This document shows, in pieces, positions 1 to 9,263 of a stretch of 20,000 bases of DNA. The translations under genes were made by a program, and so were the position numbers. This DNA comes from Cristatella mucedo. Lineage: Eukaryota > Bryozoa > Phylactolaemata > Cristatellidae. The notes beneath the pieces were generated by a model. It worked only from the letters and a program-made list of their open reading frames with translations, did not search any database and was not told where the DNA came from. The stretch covers positions 3,575,001-3,595,000 of the forward strand of contig WPIO01000007.1 in NCBI GenBank assembly GCA_009760855.2. Direction: 5' to 3'. How positions within the stretch are numbered: the stretch's first letter is position 1; each line of letters begins with the position of its first letter.

Positions 1-2012
1 GCGGCTGACCCAAATTGGCTAGCTACACAGCTTGGCCTCTCAGCTGCTCGGACCAGCTCCTCTTGCAAGCTGCTCTGAGCTGGCTGGCTTCTCACAGCTG
101 CCTCTAAGAGTTGAAAGAGCCGGCATCAACCAGCTTGCCTTCAAATACAGTACTTCGGCTACGGCTGCAGTAGGCAGCTACAGGTGCAGCTGCCTACTGC
201 TGCTGCTCGCTGCCAGCTTCAACAGTCGAAGCAGCAGCCACGGAATGTGGTACCAGCACCGGCAGCCACAGCAGTGCAGCAGCAGGCTGTAGACGGCTAT
301 GCTGCCTATTTGCTGTCCTCAACCGCTGCAGGAGCGCAAGATGAAGCAGTAAAAGCTGCTGCAGCTGGTGATACAGAGCTCGTGGCACCTTCTTGAACCC
401 AGCTGCTCAGAGGGACTGGTGGCTGCGGTTAAGGCAATAGCAGCAGCAGCAGCCATCTTTGGCAAGCCCTGGCTCCTGCTAAGTCGCCATCGCCAGCCAG
501 CCAGCCAGTCGGGCTTGTTTGCCGTGGCCGTCGTAATCCTCGCACGAGTGTTTGCGCGCTCTGCTGAGCGATTGCATCCTGTGCGCATTGCCGCCGAGCC
601 AGCATAAGCCTATCGCAAGTGCTGCTGCCTCAGTCGCTGCCTTTGATAGCCACGAATACCTTTAGAGTGGTCATTCCTAATGCCGTGGGTGCATACTGCT
701 TCGGTCAGTGTGTCCGCAGAAAGAAAAGAACGGCCTTGCAGCTGTGTAGACAGGCATGCATATCAGGATGCCTGACTTACTAGTGTGTCCTTTGTGCCCA
801 TTGGACGAACCAAGCTGCTGGCCAAGTGTATTAGTTGAGAAATGGGCTCGACAGCCGCTGTGTCTGGCACAGGCAAACAAAGTCAGCAGAACATCACGTG
901 TCAGCATCGCGTGTCGAAGAATCTGCTATGGGCCCCACTCTATTGTTGCACTGCTGCATGTATTGACACATATAAAACACTGTAAATCCTCAAAAAGCCC
1001 CGAAGGCTAAGTGTTTCTCTTCGGCTGGAACAGTGTTCTATGGTGCCATCGAAAGTCTAAGCAGCTTTTGATACTCTTACAATAGACGCCAGACTTTCTC
1101 TCGTGCGCAAAAAAAGATCTCGAGAAGCATGGCTTAGTCAAAAGGACTGCAGAGAAGGAGTAAGTGGTGTAGAGGTCGTAGGCTCCCAGCATCGTTCCCC
1201 TCCCGTCGGGACTGTTAAACTCCCGCCTGCACTTCAGCTGGTCTTTTGGCCTGTTTGGCGAGTTCAGAAACAGCCAGCCAAATGACGTCCAGACCATCCT
1301 TCAGTGCTGCGGCAACAGTAACAGGAAACTGGCATCGAGAACAGAACTAGTTTTTCACACCTGCGTTTTATGGTTGCATTGCACCTCAGAAACATTGCCT
1401 CGAAAGACCTTGAATGCCCAGCTTACGTGCCGCCTGGCAACTCCCACCCGTCCGAGGCTCTGCAGCCCTGGCTCTGATCAGTGTGATCGCTTTGCACACT
1501 AACGGGCTGCATGCAAGCGTTTCAGTGCTTCCCGGCTCCGGAGCAGCAGCAGCAGCAGGAGCGATGCTTACATGTTGCTGCCACATCGCACTGCTATCAT
1601 ACTCAGCTGACGGTACAACAATGGCGTTGCACTGTTATACCGGTCGCCTAAACTGCCAGGCAATAAACAAACACTCGATGGCATTTGCTCTTCCAAACCA
1701 GTTACTATCGGCGGCCGTTTTTTCATTTCGCCGGCGGCTGGGCTGCAAAGGCATGCGCTACAATGGCCGCGGTCTTTGCAGTATGCTTTTGTAGCCACCT
1801 CAGAGCACCACACGCTCTACGAGCGCGTAAACAGTACTAATGCTACCCACGAGAAGTGGTTCTGCCTATTATGCAGCCTGTTTGTTATAAACCCGAGTGC
1901 GTGAATTGGGCCGGTGCTTACGCAAGACTGGAACACTCAAGCCCGGCCTGATGAGGGGACATTTCATCGCCTGGTGCCAGTACCAAACTGACACAACAAT
2001 AAGGGCAAATTA
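1..2012. other. No recognisable gene; GCTG/CAG-rich left edge
   Basis: The first 600 bases are rich in CAGCTG, GCTGCT and AGCAGC words, and CAGCAGCAG runs recur near 440 and 1540. Short open frames on both strands are low in complexity and match no family. From about 600 to 2012 the DNA looks like ordinary single-copy spacer. I see no splice-supported exon, RNA gene or repeat boundary, although a low-complexity exon cannot be excluded. Confidence 0.4.
167..200. repeat. 13-bp-arm inverted repeat
   Basis: GCAGTAGGCAGCT (167-179) and AGCTGCCTACTGC (188-200) are exact reverse complements around an 8-base loop, in a stretch rich in GCTG/CAG words. It could form an RNA hairpin if transcribed. Confidence 0.7.
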
Positions 2013-2013
2013 G

Positions 2014-2276
2014 TAATAATAATAATAATAATAATAATAATTCACTTGATAAAGCGCCCTCAGAGAACTTAATCTTTTTCTAGGTGCTTTACATTTGCTG
2101 TAAAGTGAAATGCAATTGAATGGTAAGTAAAATCATGCTTGAAAAACAAACGAAATGAATAATATGGTTAGGGGTGACATGCACAGGGTCAGCATGCAAA
2201 TGTGGTTAGTGGCAGCATGCACAGTGTCAGCACGCATAAGCACATCAAGGACGAATCACAGGGACCCACTAAATGC
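2014..2276 (-). mobile_element. LINE-B 3' UTR copy A
   Basis: Nearly complete copy of the LINE-B 3' region on the minus strand. It starts at GCATTTAGTGGGTCCCTG (2276 reading down) and ends in an AAT/ATT repeat at 2014-2042. It closely matches the copies at 8583-8833 and 8834-9040. Internally, 2166-2203 and 2204-2241 form a diverged 38-bp direct duplication (GGTTAGGGGTGACATGCACA against GGTTAGTGGCAGCATGCACA). It contains no coding sequence. Confidence 0.85.
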
Positions 2277-2553
2277 AATAATGAACACTGATAAAGCTGT
2301 GGCAGCTAGTCAATCAGCTGTACATAAGTATCCAACTGTGTGGTATTTTTAGCGATCATGCTTAGCTACATTGACAGTTTATCACGAAAATTGATATGAT
2401 TGCTTGCGACCTTCATTAGACTACCATCGTGAAAACATGACTGATTAATACCGATTACGACAGCTAGCAACGATCCCCACACAGTGGCTGCATTCTGAGA
2501 TGAGTAGGGATTTTACTTTTCCGACAAAGTTGGCTAGCGTACTCTTGGCTGCG

Positions 2554-3098
2554 TTATGGCTCTTCCGGTCGACGTGTCACTTGCAGTGTTACCACATACT
2601 CACCTTCATACTTAAGACCACTCTGAACTATGGTGAAGGACCTATCTTCATTGCAAAGTATGGCATATAACGATGCTTTTGGTGTTGGTTGAACGAAACA
2701 TACCTTGAAAGCCTGTGATTGTAGGATATAGATTATCAATATATAGTCTCCCACTTTCTGATGGGCTCGCCTTGCACAATCTATCCAAGCTTTCATTTTT
2801 TGTGGATCACTCACAGCTGTACCTGTGCTTTGATCTTTCCCGTGCAGCATATAGATAGAGCTGATTGTTTTCAAATTGTCAGAAAATTGGTAAAATTCAA
2901 TGATAGTAAAGTCAGCTTGGTAGGTTTGACCAAACCTTGAGATACTAATAAATAGGAAAGCCTGAGCCTCAAAATGAGCTTGGTCTGCATAGGCATCCAG
3001 TAGTCCCCTGCACGGATTGGGGTGGGCATCTTAAATTCAGGTGACCATCCGGAATTATTCCTTAAGATTGATGTGTGGTTGTTCAGTTTGACCACCAA
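2554..3098 (-). other. Unrecognised minus-strand exon-like open segment
   Basis: Two minus-strand frames (3098 to 2871 and 2874 to 2554) look somewhat like real protein, with mixed residues such as SDPQKMKAWIDCARRAHQK. Consensus-like splice donors follow on the same strand: TTCAAG|GTATGT (at about 2703) and TATGAAG|GTGAGTATG (at about 2606). I find no clear acceptor and recognise no domain. It may be one or two exons of an unknown minus-strand gene, an old repeat, or chance. Confidence 0.2.
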
Positions 3099-3463
3099 AC
3101 ACTGTTGTCTTGTCCTTTCATTTGTGTTGCCAAGGCAATGCCCAAAGCTTAGAACTCACTACTAAATGACGTCGAGTTACCTGATTAACCACATTCAACT
3201 GGAGGCTAAAACCACCTGTTCCTCAAAGCATTTGCTCTGAGATTGGGCATGTTGATTGCAACGACCCGTGAGCAGGGACTCCCGTAGATTGCATGCTTCA
3301 CTGATTTTGTGACGCAATGCTGAAAATTCGCTTGTTCCTGACTTTGCCTGTCTTCTGTCGCTCGTGACCAGAGCACTGTATTCAGTTAACTTTCTGTGCA
3401 TGTATCTACACTCACACTCACATTGTCTCCTGCTTGCGGATGCTAGCACCAATAATTTGGAAT

Positions 3464-3550
3464 TGCTTTATATACAACATCTGTAAAGTGCCTAGAAAGA
3501 GATTCAGTTCTGCGGTGGTGCTATAACACGAATGTGTTATTATCATTTTA
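3464..3550 (+). mobile_element. LINE-B tail fragment F
   Basis: A diverged LINE-B 3' terminus on the plus strand: CATCTGTAAAGTGCCTAGAA, GAGATTCAGTTCTG, a GTGCTATAACAC segment, then TTATTATCATTTT. It aligns with the tails of copies A, D and E. It is heavily 5'-truncated, and the upstream boundary is uncertain by about 20 bases. Confidence 0.65.
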
Positions 3551-3772
3551 TGTGATACTCTCATAGACGTCCCGAGTGCTATTAGTATTGATGATGCACA
3601 CGTGACGTTGCAGTCGTAGGATGTGTGCAGGGTGTGTTCAAGTGCCGTGTTCAAGTGCAGCTGGACGAAAGTCAAAACGAGCTCTGGTTTCACTCACTCT
3701 TGCCAGGCCAGCCATGGGAGGGTCGCAAGCACTACTTCCAATCAGATTGGGCAGTCATCATAGGTGCAGGGA

Positions 3773-3995
3773 AAAATAAACAGGCAAAGCTGGGCTGATT
3801 CGACAGCCTCCTTTAAATAGCCGTTGAAGAGCCTGGAATGTGGCTATCGACCCATTTGCTGAGGCAATAAAGAATTGCTTACTGCAGGGCTCGATCCAGC
3901 CCGGCTCCATGTTCGCATGTTTGGCAAATTGTAGGTTGCTGAGTGTGACCAAACTCTGATGCGTTCCAATGAGCTGGTCACGCCAAAGATCGTGT
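3773..3995 (-). mobile_element. Type II SINE (copy IIb, diverged)
   Basis: Minus-strand homologue of the element at 12678-12862. After a weak B-box (GGATCGAGCCCTGCAG), the body reads CAATTCTTTATTGCCTCAGC, CCAGGCTCTTCAACGGCTAT, GGAGGCTGTCGAATCAGCCC and ends in TTTATTTTT. The corresponding words of copy IIa are CGATCCTTTATCGCC, GGCTCTTCTGTCGCTAT, GAGGCTGTTAAAGCAGC and TTTGTTTAT. The tRNA head is strongly diverged, so the 5' boundary is approximate. Confidence 0.6.
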
Positions 3996-3999
3996 GCAT

Positions 4000-5302
4000 G
4001 CACCCCGTCGGCTGTTCTATCTTCTCTAAACGGAACCTCTTGTTGCCACCTTCACGATAAAGCCACGAGTGGCCTTGAAAAGCAACGACGCTTACGAGAA
4101 TCCGACGCATTGCGTGGCCAGTGCTGCAAGCAAAGTAATTGCACTCTGCGTCTGCCGTCGCTACACGTAACACATCCTACAGTTCCTCTTGAACACTTGG
4201 CTCTGCGATTCCGTAATCTGGATACTTATATTGAGCATGGCAAAGCTGTACGAAACACGTAACGTTACAAACGTGCCTCGACGGCTTCTCCACTCATGTC
4301 CTTAGGCCGCAAACACGGCGCTCGGGAGCCGACGCCGGAAGCCGAAGCCAGACGGGGTAGCGGCAGTGAGGTCCTGAAGGCTTGACGACGTTTGACGGCT
4401 AGGGAATTACGGTGCAGCATCGATGTGTGTGCAGGTACACTGACGGTATCGGAACACGGAAGGGCAAATGAAGAGAGCTCATACCTTAAGATAGCGAGTC
4501 CGTATCGATAGCGAAAAGAAGCCTATTCGACACCGCCGCAGCAGGCCGCAGCGTGTGCAGCAGCAGCAGGCACAGCTTACAGAACGACTTTCGAACCGCA
4601 ATTCGACCGCCTGGCTTAAAGTTTGGTGCAAAACTCAAACTCGCTGCGCCACTCGAGGTCAAGAGCCAAACTGAGCGCCTATTACATGACTTGGTCTCTT
4701 ACGTCGCCTGACCGTAGATTACGACACACACAATTTCTGGTAACTTTAATTCAAGAGCCGCGAAGGATATCTCGGCATCGCCATCTGGCCGACGTAGCGT
4801 GCCAACTCCGCCTATCGCCCGTAGGCCTGCCAGACATTAATAAGAGGCATTAGCATACTCGGACCGCGGCTCAAGCCGATTAACAAAGACGTGCCCTGCG
4901 GCAGGAAAGCCTTTCCGGCACAAAGGGGCAGAGGCTCTGCTTCAGACAGGAAGCCTCTTTTGCCCGACGACAGCTGGACTGCCAAGGCTACACCGCGGCG
5001 TTGGCAGCGGCACGTGATCACTGTATTCCCTAGCGGGCGCCCTATTTCTAAGAGCTGCCCGGAGTGCTGCTAACTGCTCGCCGTTCGGTGGGCTTCAATG
5101 GATCTGTCCAAAAAGAACGCACCTGAGCGACGACTCAATAAATGCTGGCGCCCCCGTGCAGAATAAGGATAGCCTCTCTGTCAACTGACCCCAATTGTGT
5201 GTGCGCCGCCAAGTCCGAAGTAAAATTCCTTTTAGCGCCACCTAAGAAGAATGGTAGATTCTTTGTTGAGAAACAATTCGATCTACGCCCGACGAACCTC
5301 AA
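4000..5302. other. Spacer, nothing recognised
   Basis: Mixed-composition DNA with only short open frames. Small inverted repeats occur near 4905-4965 (for example AGAGGCT with AGCCTCT), but there is no gene-like frame, tRNA or repeat-family match. Confidence 0.4.
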
Positions 5303-5412
5303 GAATAATAATAATGCTGCCTTTGAATAGCGCCACCATCGGAGAACCAAATCTCTGTCAAGGTACTTTGTATATGATATAAAAGGAATCCCATCAATGT
5401 GGTTAGTGAACA
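5303..5412 (-). mobile_element. LINE-B tail fragment G (old copy)
   Basis: AATAATAATAATG at 5303 is followed by CCTTTGAATAGCGCC, GGAGAACCAAATCTCT and GGTACTTTGTATATG. This is the reverse-oriented LINE-B tail with many substitutions. The match weakens toward CAATGTGGTTAGTGAA at about 5395-5410. Divergence suggests it is older than copies A, C and D. Confidence 0.55.
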
Positions 5413-5773
5413 GTTCTACAAGCCCGGTTGCCTATCCACGTAAGCCCAGTAGTCATTGGAAAAGGGCTACGGGTCCTCGTAATAGGGAGAGGGTAAGGAG
5501 TAATTGTGACAAATGTGGGAGAATCGAATGGCTGGACTTTGATTGGAGCAGCCCAGCCCGACGACCACTTCAGCCAGACCAACGGGAGGGCGTAGATACG
5601 CCGTCACTCGCTCAGGGCAGCCCCTTTTCGCTAGAACTGATAAGTACGGTACGTCTCTCGATACTCCGCGTTGCTATTAATGCACCTGACGCTAAGAAAG
5701 TAGTTTTGAGAGCCTGCTATTCTGTACGTCTCACTTCTCTGGCAATAAAGAGGCAGCGCCCAAAAATAATATA

Positions 5774-5932
5774 TAGTTATGTTGCATAGCGCCCTAAGAG
5801 AACTTGATCTCCATTCAGGCGCTTCACATACGCCACGGCGCTCGAGCCCACGACCTCGGTCATCAAATGCATGCACCTTGACCTAGGTCGAGGCGAGCAC
5901 CTTAACCACTGGGCCAAGGTCGTTGGCGCTCT
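5774..5932 (-). mobile_element. Type I SINE: tRNA-derived head with LINE-B tail (copy Ia)
   Basis: On the minus strand a tRNA-like head begins near 5932 with an A-box-like TGGCCCAGTGGTTAAGG and has a B-box region GTGGGCTCGAGCGCC (about 5833-5850). These are the internal RNA polymerase III promoter elements of tRNA-derived SINEs. A 3' part follows (GTGAAGCGCCTGAATGGAG, ATCAAGTTCTCTTAGGGCGC) that is clearly the LINE-B tail. Head and tail are only about 60 bases apart. It lies just left of LINE-B copy E, in the same orientation. No clean target-site duplication was found. Confidence 0.75.
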
Positions 5933-5940
5933 TGCTGTGT

Positions 5941-6570
5941 GATAATAATGATACATGCGTAGAGCACTTTCAGAGAGCTTGATCTCTTTGTAGACACTTT
6001 ACAGATGCTGTAAAGGATGCATGGTCAAATGGTTAGAGATAACATGCACATTGTCAAAATGTAAATAAGTTTGGTAACATGCACACTGTCAGCACGACTA
6101 AGCATAAAAAGGACAAATGGCAAGGACCCACTAAATGCTTCGTGAAACAGGTGCATTTTTAGCTTAAAATCTCGCCAAGTAAGGGAATGTTGTGACGTCA
6201 GTCGGGAGTGAGTTCCAGGCTTTGGGGGCATACGTACTAAAGGCGTGGTCTCCAAAGGCTTTGAGGTTAGATAGAGGCAGAACTAGGCGATTTGAGTCAG
6301 AACAACGGGCGGTACACCCTAGGCTGGTTTGGGAGTAGTTCTGATAGATGGTGCTGGTGCCAGAGAAAACTGAGACCTAAAAGTGAGTGCCGGAACCGCG
6401 AAGTCGATTCCCTGCTTGATTGGACGACAGTGCACGACGTCGGCGAGAAGCGGTGCGGTGTGGCAATTGCGACGCTCACGACAGACAAGCCTGGCTGCAG
6501 ACTTTCGCATCAACCGTAGATCGAGGTTGCTTCGCGCTAGTGTTGCTTTATCGTTTATACCGAAAGATCG
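5941..6570 (-). mobile_element. LINE-B copy E with ORF2 C-terminus
   Basis: The longest LINE-B copy, and the one that identifies the family as a LINE. On the minus strand, from 6570 downward, the translated blocks are SAARLVCRER, TAPLLADV, CRPIKQGIDF, a GLAPPYLSELL-like block in a shifted frame (about 6340-6370), SDSNRLVLPLSNLKAFGDHA, YAPKAWNSLPTDVT and a final KLKMHLF. These are the C-terminal ORF2 landmarks of L2/CR1-type elements. The 3' UTR follows, starting with the GCATTTAGTGGGTCC block near 6140 and ending in a decayed ATT tail at 5941-5952. Frameshifts and stops make it non-functional. Confidence 0.75.
6297..6513 (-). pseudogene. LINE-B ORF2 C-terminal fragment
   Basis: Coding remnant inside copy E. 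The frame ending at 6319 contains KSAARLVCRERRN and RPIKQGIDFAVPALTFRSQF, which line up with the AARLV and HWLPxKQRIDFK blocks found after the RT domain of L2-like LINEs. The block equivalent to LSELLPNQPR lies in the neighbouring frame, so at least one frameshift falls near 6360-6390. A further frame carries the AFGDHAF to WNSLP block (about 6200-6300). No intact product is possible. Confidence 0.7.
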
Positions 6571-7049
6571 GGACGATCAGCCGGTGACTTCGGTCACTCT
6601 GACAGATCACCCTTCCGAATGTAACTAAAAGTCACGTGCCTAACGTTTACGCAAACTTACTCTCTGTGGTGAGGCCCGTACGGACGTACCCACGCCGAAA
6701 GTTTATTCTTCCCCATCCTCTTGTACACAATCAATTTTGCTGTCAAACAAGCCAATACTGCATGGCTATGCCAGCAAGTGGTCGCGTTCTTCCGGCGACC
6801 GACTACGCGGTCGATCTGCCACTGCCTCCTTCGCCCCCCCCCCGCCGGCCGTCGGCAAGCCGCCAGGCACCCGAAAAAGCGACACCGGCGCCGAATGGTG
6901 ATTTTTCGCGCAAGATGAGTTTCTGCGTGGCGAGCCGCTGCCCAACCAACGAGTCCTGGCGGCCACCATTTCCATTTCGGCGCAGATCGCGTGCTCCGAG
7001 CGCGGTCGCTCGTCCTCCTCGCAATAGTAGATGCCGTCGTCGCCGCCCC
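6571..7049. other. Spacer between LINE-B copy E and SINE Ib
   Basis: Open frames on both strands in the GC-rich part (6780-7040) are Arg/Pro-rich and typical of GC-rich noncoding DNA. A run of about ten C bases occurs at about 6834-6843. No family is recognised. Confidence 0.4.
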
Positions 7050-7171
7050 GGTTCTGCCTGGGGGGTTAGGCGCGCTCGCCTTTATGACCGGGGTCGTGGG
7101 TTCGAGCCCCTGCGGTAAATGTAAAGAGCCTCGATAGAGGGTAGGTTCTCCTATAGCACGATACAAATGAA
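7050..7171 (+). mobile_element. Type I SINE with LINE-B tail (copy Ib)
   Basis: The plus-strand head includes GTTAGGCGCGCTCGCCT, TGACCGGGGTCGTGG and a good B-box GGTTCGAGCCCC (about 7099-7110). The matching part of copy Ia reads TGACCGAGGTCGTGGGCTCG, so they are one family. After the head, AAATGTAAAGAGCCTCGATA and GGTAGGTTCTCCTATAGCAC align with the LINE-B tail AAATGTAAAGCGCCTAG, GAGTTCTCTGAGGGCGC. The element runs into an AT and then GT microsatellite at 7172. Confidence 0.75.
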
Positions 7172-7196
7172 TTATATATACATATATATTATAATG

Positions 7197-7256
<60 letters not shown>

Positions 7257-7363
7257 TGCGTGCGTGTGTGTGTGTATTTATGTGTATGTGTGTGCGTGTG
7301 TGTGTGTGTATTTATGTGTATGTATGTGCGTGTGTGTGCGTTCGTTCGTGCGTGCGTGCGTGC

Positions 7364-7399
<36 letters not shown>

Positions 7400-7401
7400 G
7401 T
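7172..7401 (+). repeat. Compound microsatellite (AT)n-(GT)n-(GTGC)n
   Basis: An AT-rich dinucleotide run to about 7213 passes into a GT run, then GTGC tetranucleotides. GT and GTGC blocks alternate from there, with TATTTATGTGTATG interruptions at about 7276 and 7310, ending in a second long GT run at about 7371-7398. The alternating purine-pyrimidine pattern could adopt Z-DNA. Long Cys/Val and His/Thr open frames here are artefacts of the repeat. It starts where the SINE Ib tail ends. Confidence 0.95.
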
Positions 7402-7419
7402 ATTCGACGGATAAAAAGC

Positions 7420-8519
7420 AGCGGCGGCTCGATGTTACTTCAGTTTTGTTGACAAGATTACGAGCAGTCCCCGGCCGTAGTTGAGAATGATTTTTAGCGG
7501 GCACTATCTTGGGGGGGCAACGCACGCTCAGCCGATTCGGTGGCAAATTTATTTAAGATGGGTTCAGCGCAGCGGCAATTATGAAAGTGTCGCACTCATG
7601 GTCGTCCCGCCAACTGCGTGCGCGCGCGGTCGCGAGCCGGAAGCGAGCGCTGAGCCTTTGGGCGTCTAGCGTCACACGTCACGGAGGAAAAGGCGCGGCC
7701 AGTCACCGGCGCCGCCCCCGTCCCGGCCGCGCGTCTCGATCAGCGTACGTCTCCTCTCTCATTCGATCGCTTCGTGGCGCCATAAGGACTCAGCGGCGTC
7801 GGCGGTGGCCTGAGACTTGCTTTCGAGCGAGCGAAATTACAATTTCGCGGAATTCTTGCGAGCATGCTCGCTGGAGCAGTCACCGGTACGAGCTGTTGGA
7901 AGTACGAGAGAGGATATGCCGCACGCGGCCGAAGGCCCTTCGAAGAGAGGCGAAGCGAGCGCCGGTGCAGCCGCCTACGCCGCCACCGCAGCCGCCGCCG
8001 CCGCCGCCGCTCGGGAATCTGCACAGCAACGGCTGCTTCGGACCGGCGGCCTATTGGCAGACTGATTGGAACGAACGCTCCAATGTGGATCCATTGAGAG
8101 CACTGGTTATAAGAGAATAGAAAAAACTAGCTCGTGATCTTGAAAGATCGCGGGAAATGTTAACGCTCCATTGCAGTGCGGGCCAGAGCGTGCGCCGATC
8201 TAGTGGAAAGCCCAACCTAGATGGCGAGCCCGGCCTACTATCGGGCACGGACTACATACCACGTGACCTGTGTCGTAAAGTGCTCGAATCTTACCGTCAA
8301 TCTCTTTCTACATTTGACCCGGTCATAAGTGAGGCGTTTGAGCTTTGACTACGCGAAGCACATGTGCTTCTTAATCGCTCCCTTTCTTTTGTAGAGTTCG
8401 TCGTAAGCGACGTATCTATCGAGTTGTGGCACCGAGTAGCCTGCGAAAGGTGCTTATTTCTGTACTTGCTGACTGCAATAGTTTTGCTTATGTTGTGCTC
8501 GCATTGCATCTAACTCATT
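7420..8519 (+). other. GC-rich island with an unrecognised long open frame
   Basis: 7581-8120 on the plus strand is open for 179 codons, basic and Arg-rich, with a proline run near codons 141-155 (PPTPPPQPPPPPPLG). After one stop the same frame is open again from 8157 to 8348 (63 codons), where the composition is more protein-like. The CpG-rich part (7600-8060) may be an unmethylated island or a gene's 5' end. No domain, splice pattern or homology is recognised; chance openness in GC-rich DNA is the default reading. Confidence 0.2.
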
Positions 8520-9078
8520 AACAAAAATAACAATACATTTCCTGTGGGGCCCTCAGAGAACTCAATCTATTTCCCGCGATTCCATTTAGTGGGTCCCTGT
8601 GATTCGTCCTTGATGTGCTTATGCGTGCTGACACTGTGCATGCTGCCACTAACCACATTTGCATGCTGACCCTGTGCACGTCACCCCTAACCATGTTATT
8701 CATGTTTATCGAGCATGATATTTCTCACCATTCAATCGCGCTTCCCTTTGCAGCAGTTGTGAAGCGCCTAGAAAGAGATTGAGTTATCTGAGGGCGCTTT
8801 ATCAAGTGCATTATTAATATTATTATTATTAGTTCTAGGCGCTTACATTTGCTGCAAAGGAAGGAAGCACGATCGAATGGTTAGTGGTAGCATGCTCAAT
8901 AAGCAACACGAATAACATGGTTAGGGTTGACGTGCACAGGGTCAGCATGCAAATGTGGTTAGTGGCAGCATGCACTGTGTCAGCACGCATTAGCACATCA
9001 AGGACGAATCACAGGGACCCACTAAATGCTGTCCTAAATAGGCGCTTGTAAGTTCTTTTTAAAATGTGGTCGGGAAAA
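8520..9078 (-). mobile_element. LINE-B copy C2, split by C1
   Basis: Minus-strand LINE-B in two pieces. 8520-8573 holds the 3' tail end (decayed AAT-type repeat, then GGCCCTCAGAGAACTCAATC). 8834-9078 holds the rest up to GCATTTAGTGGGTCCCTG and a short stretch of ORF2 end beyond it (minus-strand TTTTAAAAAGAACTTACAAG, reading like FKKNLQAPI). Removal of C1 gives a continuous copy. Its 5' end at about 9078 meets LINE-A sequence, so C2 may itself have inserted into LINE-A. Confidence 0.75.
8583..8833 (+). mobile_element. LINE-B copy C1, inserted in copy C2
   Basis: Plus-strand LINE-B 3' region from CATTTAGTGGGTCCCTGTGA to GGGCGCTTTATCAAGTGCAT and a short ATT repeat (8812-8830). It starts at almost the same base as copy A. 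It interrupts an opposite-oriented copy: the pieces on its two sides rejoin as CTCAATCTATTTC plus TTCTAGGCGCTTAC, restoring the family sequence. Confidence 0.8.
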
Positions 9079-9136
9079 AAACGTACACAATATCAGGACT
9101 GTCCATCGACAGGCATGCAAGGACTACTTTAGATCG

Positions 9137-9263
9137 AAGTCTGTTGGTTACAGAATGCGTACCGAAAGCCGCTTAGACTGTAAGTTCGCTATACAAAACT
9201 CTGCTGCTTAATACCCACATATTCTCTATGGCTTTGTGAAGTTACAGACGGAGATACATTACA
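9137..9263 (+). mobile_element. LINE-A 3'-end fragment with 8-bp target-site duplication
   Basis: This 127-bp piece is the same 3' UTR as at 10370-10502 and 12107-12232: GTCTGTTGGTTAC, GTACCGAAAGCCGCTTAG, then a GGAGATACATTACATT tail. It is flanked by TTAGATCG at 9129-9136 and again at 9264-9271, an 8-bp direct repeat. The flanking sequence reads as LINE-A ORF2 on both sides (KDYFRS before, LYKTLLNHKC after). This is therefore a 5'-truncated copy that landed in an older member of its own family. Confidence 0.75.

Noticed and set aside
7057-7118. Functional tRNA gene
   Set aside because: Only the B-box and part of the stems remain, and the 3' part is a LINE-B tail.
7200-7400. CRISPR-like periodic array
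   Set aside because: The periodicity is that of di- and tetranucleotide repeats, with no unique spacers, in an animal genome.
7167-7546. Long Cys/Val and Thr/His open frames
   Set aside because: They are translations of GT/GTGC microsatellite DNA.
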